Part shown: positions 61,121 through 64,000 of the stretch, one piece after another
Numbering within the stretch: position 1 is the stretch's first letter
Layout of the letters: each line of letters begins with the position of its first letter
Assembly (NCBI GenBank): GCA_934692485.1
Contig: CAKUTX010000001.1
Span: 358,249 to 422,248 of the forward strand
From: an uncultured Candidatus Melainabacteria bacterium
GTDB taxonomy: Bacteria; Cyanobacteriota; Vampirovibrionia; Gastranaerophilales; Gastranaerophilaceae
Reading direction: 5' to 3'
Length of the DNA: 64,000 nt
Made by a program: the position numbers and the translations under genes
Notes under the pieces: generated by a model
Seen by the model: the letters and a program-made list of their open reading frames with translations, nothing else
Databases searched by the model: none
What the model was told of the DNA's origin: nothing

Positions 61121-61852
61121 CTAAATAATCAATGCGCCTGCAACTTCAATAGCTTGACCAGAAACATAATCAGCATCAAGAGCCAAGTATTTAACTGTTT
61201 TAGCAATATCTTCAGGAGTTCCAAGACGTTTCATCGGAATAGCCTTCAAATATTCATCGATATTAGGCAAGTTAGCAGTCATTGCAGTTTGAATAAAGCC
61301 AGGGCAAACAGCATTAACTCTAATATTTCTTGAGCCAAATTCTTTTGCAAGAGTTTTAGTCAAACCGATTAAACCTGCTTTAGAAGCTGAATAGTTAGCT
61401 TGACCAGGGTTTCCGTGCAAACCAACAACACTTGACATGTTAATAATAGAACCTTGGCGAGCCTTCATCATATATTTGATAACTGCATGAGTAACGCAAT
61501 AAGCACTAGTCAAGTTAATTTTAATAACTCTTTCCCATTGTTCCATGTCCATTCTGATGAATAAACCGTCTTTAGTAATACCAGCATTGTTCAAAAGAAC
61601 ATCAATCTTGCCGTGTTCAGCAATCATTTTATCAACATTTTCTTGAACAGCTTCAGGATTTGAAACGTCAAATTGATAAAAATATGCGTTTGCGCCACAA
61701 GCTTTGATTTCATCAAGAGCTGGTTGAGCTTTTTCAGCCTCGCAAATATCGTTAATAATAATGTCGCAACCTGCTTTAGCAAGTTCCAAAGCACAAGCCA
61801 ACCCGATACCGCGAGAACCGCCTGTTACCAATGCAATTTTTCTTTCAGTCAT
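61121..61852 (-). CDS. fabG: 3-oxoacyl-[ACP] reductase
   Basis: 243 aa short-chain dehydrogenase. NADPH loop VTGGSRGIGLA, NNAGITKDGLF, catalytic Ser-Tyr-Lys in NMSSVVGLHGNPGQANYSAS with K following. First gene of the fabG-acpP-fabF cluster. Start after AATAAGGAGAAAATTA. Confidence 0.97.
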   Translation of the reverse strand: MTERKIALVTGGSRGIGLACALELAKAGCDIIINDICEAEKAQPALDEIKACGANAYFYQFDVSNPEAVQENVDKMIAEHGKIDVLLNNAGITKDGLFIRMDMEQWERVIKINLTSAYCVTHAVIKYMMKARQGSIINMSSVVGLHGNPGQANYSASKAGLIGLTKTLAKEFGSRNIRVNAVCPGFIQTAMTANLPNIDEYLKAIPMKRLGTPEDIAKTVKYLALDADYVSGQAIEVAGALII

Positions 61853-61962
61853 TAATTTTCTCCTTATTTATTAAATAGATAAAAAACGAATAATCTTATC
61901 CCTTGAGCCAATTGTAGCACAAATATATAAGTATTGACATTATATTAACAAATTTGAAGTTG

Positions 61963-62546
61963 AGAACAAGCCTCGCAGAGGCACGAGCAAAGCGAGAGGT
62001 AAGCAAGCATCAACGGAAACGTCCAGTTTTCGGTGTGATTGCGAACGGTGCCGTTTAATGCGAGGCGCAGTAAAGCCTCGCAGAGGCACGAGCGAAGTGA
62101 GAGATGAGCAGTGCTACGCACGTAGCCCTCTGTGACAATGTTGGTTCCTACCTCATACGTTGGTGTGGAGATGATTGCGAACGGTGCCGTTTATCGCGAG
62201 GCGCAGTAAAGCCTCGCAGAGGCACGAACAATACTAATTCCCTCGCCCCTGGAGGGAGAGCGGATTTGCGTACGGACGGAGCGAAACTTGTCCCCTCGCC
62301 CCTTTGTGGGAGAGGGTGGCCGAAGGTCGGGTGAGGGGTCCAATTTCGGTAAGAACGACCGTCACCCTGAACTTGTTTCAGGGTCTCCGATAGTACAGAT
62401 TTCGCAGACGTGCATAGAAAATAGTTCCCTCGCCCCTGGAGGGAGAGGGGTAGGGAGAGGGGGAGAAGGGAAAAGAATTGCGAACGGTGCCATTTAATGC
62501 GAGGCGCAGTAAAGCAAAACAAAGGGGCGGAATGGAATTCCGCCCC
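61963..62546. repeat. Repeat island 2: mosaic of palindromic repeats, no gene
   Basis: Contains GCGAGGC-GCAGTAAA-GCCTCGC palindromes (about 62060 and 62197), blocks shared with island 1 (GAGCAGTGCTACGCACGTAG near 62106; GGTTCCTACCTCATACGTTG near 62143; GGGAGAGGGTGGCCGAAGG near 62310), a GTCA-type palindrome at 62361, and CTGGAGGGAGAG units. Open frames across it are repeat translations. The hairpin 62524-62546 closes it next to the pilin-like gene. Confidence 0.85.
62524..62546. other. Hairpin downstream of pilin-like gene 2
   Basis: 10-bp stem GGGGCGGAAT / ATTCCGCCCC, 3-nt loop, no T-tract, 47 nt beyond the stop codon; counterpart of 19009-19029. The 45 nt between hairpin and stop are also nearly identical at both loci. 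Confidence 0.75.
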
Positions 62547-62592
62547 GTCTGATATTATTTCCGCAAAAAGTTCCCGTGGTCCGCGCAAAACT

Positions 62593-63975
62593 CTACTCAC
62601 CTAAGCACACCGCCTGAACGGTGTTTTTGCGGCAGAGTCTACCCCACTTCGTCCACGACGAGGAGAAGTTACGGTTGGACGCGCCGGAGCTATCGCGCTC
62701 CTCTCCCGACCAAACGAAGAACCTAGATCCTGTAAAGCCCATTGAAGATGCTTTTGAGGTGTCTAAAGTTAGATTATCTGTTAAATATGATGAGTCTATA
62801 TTTGATGTATTATATAAAACCTTTGCAAGTTCTGCTAAATCTGCCATGGTTGGCATTTTGCTTACTCCGCCACATTGTTTTACTGCACCGGCCCAGTAAT
62901 CATTACCATAACACTCATCATCAGGGCAACATTCTTTTATTCCTAATTTGTCCTTTTCTGCTTCACATTGAGCTTTTGTTAACGGTGTTGGAGCAAATGG
63001 AGCTGTGAAACATTTGCCACCAAGTTCAAATGCGCATTCTGTTCCTAAACCTGTTGCCATTCCTAGGGTTGTGACATCTTTTTTTAGCTTATTTGGCTTT
63101 GAGCTTCCGTTCCAGTCAAAAACACCTGAAAGACATCCTAATGAGTTGGATTTTCCTGTGCTACTGTCATATTTTAGACCGACATCATCTACGCTAAATT
63201 CACATTTTTTGTTATAGCTCAAAATCATGCCTGTGCCGTCACCTGTAACGATGCCCACGGTGTCAGCCCAATCTTCAGTATTGGTTGAGATTTTTAATGT
63301 TTTCGCATTCTTTGTCTTTGCGATTTCCCAAGTTTTGCCTTCGTCGTTAAGTGTAACTTCTTGGGTCGGCCAACATTCAGCCAAGTGTTCGTTATCGCAA
63401 ATCTTGGCGATTTTCATATGCTTTGACATCTCTTGGACAAATGCCATTGTCGTGCCGTAGCCTGTCAAACCGCTCTGTACAGCCATCTTATCTGTGACTT
63501 TACTAAGTTTTTGGTTGATGTTTTCAATACGTTTTTGCTGAATTCGGTCTTGGATGTTAGTGATTAGTGCAGGCATTGTGAGTGCCGCAACAATGCCGAT
63601 TATGCCAAGGGTGATGAGAACCTCTGCCAATGTGAAGGCTGCTAGGCGGTTTGAGGCTTTGCCCCCTCTCCCTAGCCCTCTCCCTCGAGGGGCGAGGGAA
63701 CAAGTTTCGCTCCGTCCGTACGCAAATCCGCTCTCCCTCCATGGGCGAGGGTATAAATCTTGGCCTCTGCTCGGCTTGCTCTCCCATCCAGGGGCGAGGG
63801 AACAAACACTGTCATTGCGCACTTGTTGCGCAATCTTGTCGGAATGGGACCCCTCACCCGTCCTTCGGACACCCTCTCCCACAAAGGGGCGAGGGTATAA
63901 TTCTTGACCTACTCTCTTTTGATTACTAACGGGAGTTGAGCTTAGAGTACCCCCCCCCGTTACAATTCTTAACAT
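62593..63975 (-). CDS. Pilin-like (type IV/T2SS prepilin-type) protein 2 with repeat-derived leader and hypervariable C-terminus
   Basis: 460 codons from ATG 63975. The prepilin motif AAFTLAEVLITLGIIGIVAA starts at residue 112, with cleavage expected after Ala113. No other ATG lies between codon 1 and this motif, so the repeat-encoded leader (YPRPFVGEGVRRTGEGS, SLAPRGRGLGRGG and so on) must be translated if the gene is expressed. A G9 tract and a well-placed out-of-frame ATG (63982) recur as in gene 1. The mature part matches gene 1 closely up to WSGEE, then diverges for 27 codons and rejoins at QAVCLG. An extra CCPDDEC insert lies near residue 345. The promoter is beyond the window. Confidence 0.75.
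   Translation of the reverse strand: MLRIVTGGGTLSSTPVSNQKRVGQELYPRPFVGEGVRRTGEGSHSDKIAQQVRNDSVCSLAPGWESKPSRGQDLYPRPWRESGFAYGRSETCSLAPRGRGLGRGGKASNRLAAFTLAEVLITLGIIGIVAALTMPALITNIQDRIQQKRIENINQKLSKVTDKMAVQSGLTGYGTTMAFVQEMSKHMKIAKICDNEHLAECWPTQEVTLNDEGKTWEIAKTKNAKTLKISTNTEDWADTVGIVTGDGTGMILSYNKKCEFSVDDVGLKYDSSTGKSNSLGCLSGVFDWNGSSKPNKLKKDVTTLGMATGLGTECAFELGGKCFTAPFAPTPLTKAQCEAEKDKLGIKECCPDDECYGNDYWAGAVKQCGGVSKMPTMADLAELAKVLYNTSNIDSSYLTDNLTLDTSKASSMGFTGSRFFVWSGEERDSSGASNRNFSSSWTKWGRLCRKNTVQAVCLGE
62617..62697 (-). other. Candidate variable region (DGR-like) of pilin-like protein 2
   Basis: 27 codons between WSGEE and QAVCLG, one codon shorter than in gene 1. About half end in C (CGC, AGC, TCC, GGC, AAC and others). 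Residues shared with gene 1 are mostly Ser-Ser, Thr, Trp and Arg. Confidence 0.5.
63650..63905. repeat. Palindromic repeats inside the leader of pilin-like gene 2
   Basis: GGGGCGAGGG-type units and CCCTCACCCGTCCTTCGGAC matching island 1 and the leader of gene 1, all in the open pilin frame. Confidence 0.8.
63950..63958 (-). promoter_or_regulatory. G9 homopolymer near the start of pilin-like gene 2
   Basis: Nine C's on the plus strand. ATG 63982 (ribosome site at 8 nt) runs into a stop shortly after the tract; ATG 63975 is in frame with the pilin. Same layout as 20503-20511. Confidence 0.6.
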
Positions 63976-64000
63976 TTGCCATAGCTCGTTCTCCTTTCGG

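Noticed and set aside
62148..62600. Minus-strand ORF of 150 codons and several plus-strand ORFs in the repeat islands
   Set aside because: They translate only the dispersed repeats, lack ribosome sites and have no family resemblance.
1..64000. Reverse transcriptase, template repeat, prophage, tRNA or rRNA genes
   Set aside because: I looked for an RT-type ORF, an AAC-rich copy of the pilin variable region, phage structural genes and tRNA-like sequences and recognised none; an exhaustive tRNA scan was not possible by eye.

Overview
The window is about 64 kb of AT-rich bacterial chromosome from an anaerobic, Gram-negative-type bacterium. It carries lipid A genes (lpxC, lpxD, lpxA, fabZ, rfaE2), an [FeFe] hydrogenase with its maturase HydF, PPi-dependent phosphofructokinase and MEP-pathway genes (dxr, ispE). 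Its pilin-like genes carry the N-terminal motif AAFTLAEVLITLGIIG. This mix fits the gut Cyanobacteria-related Gastranaerophilales/Melainabacteria (Vampirovibrionia). That placement is inferred from gene content and was not tested by any search.

Layout: 1-18.5 kb is housekeeping: a sigma factor fragment, a zinc-ribbon/AAA/TPR protein, the GGGtGRT/Fe-S scaffold pair, U32 peptidase, dut, GH57 amylase, alanine symporter plus ACT protein, glycosyltransferase, rpmB, recA. At 18.5-20.5 kb lies a repeat-rich island with a pilin-like gene. 20.6-52.9 kb is again core: alaS, priA, dapB, NfeD/flotillin pair, lipid A block, asd, aminopeptidase, a HepT-MntA-type toxin-antitoxin, gatA, dxr, [FeFe] hydrogenase, purB, rpsO, hydF, mnmE, HEAT protein, histidine kinase. 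52.9-53.8 kb looks empty of ordinary genes but holds what I read as an undescribed tandem type I toxin-antitoxin locus. 53.8-61.9 kb is core: pfp, ispE, a LysM-like protein, OppD-like ATPase, fabF-acpP-fabG. 61.9-64 kb is a second repeat island with a paralogous pilin-like gene.

Three things stand out. (1) At 52957-53751, three antisense-RNA cassettes share a near-identical promoter, and each ends in its own terminator. Two of them face tiny hydrophobic peptide genes (23 and 28 aa) on the other strand, each with its own promoter, strong ribosome binding site and a 5' UTR able to hide that site. (2) The two pilin-like genes share a G9 tract just after a well-placed start codon (candidate phase variation). 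Each has a leader of 113-138 codons made of dispersed palindromic repeats, and a short GC-rich, NNC-codon-rich hypervariable C-terminal segment that resembles the variable region of a diversity-generating retroelement; no reverse transcriptase lies in the window. (3) The same palindromic repeat family is inserted in frame in priA.

A further recurrent feature is leaderless transcription: at about nine genes a -10 hexamer (mostly TATAAT) ends 6-7 nt before the start codon and there is no ribosome binding site. Other genes have normal AGGAG-type sites, so both initiation modes are used. No rRNA, tRNA, IS transposase, CRISPR array or prophage was recognised.
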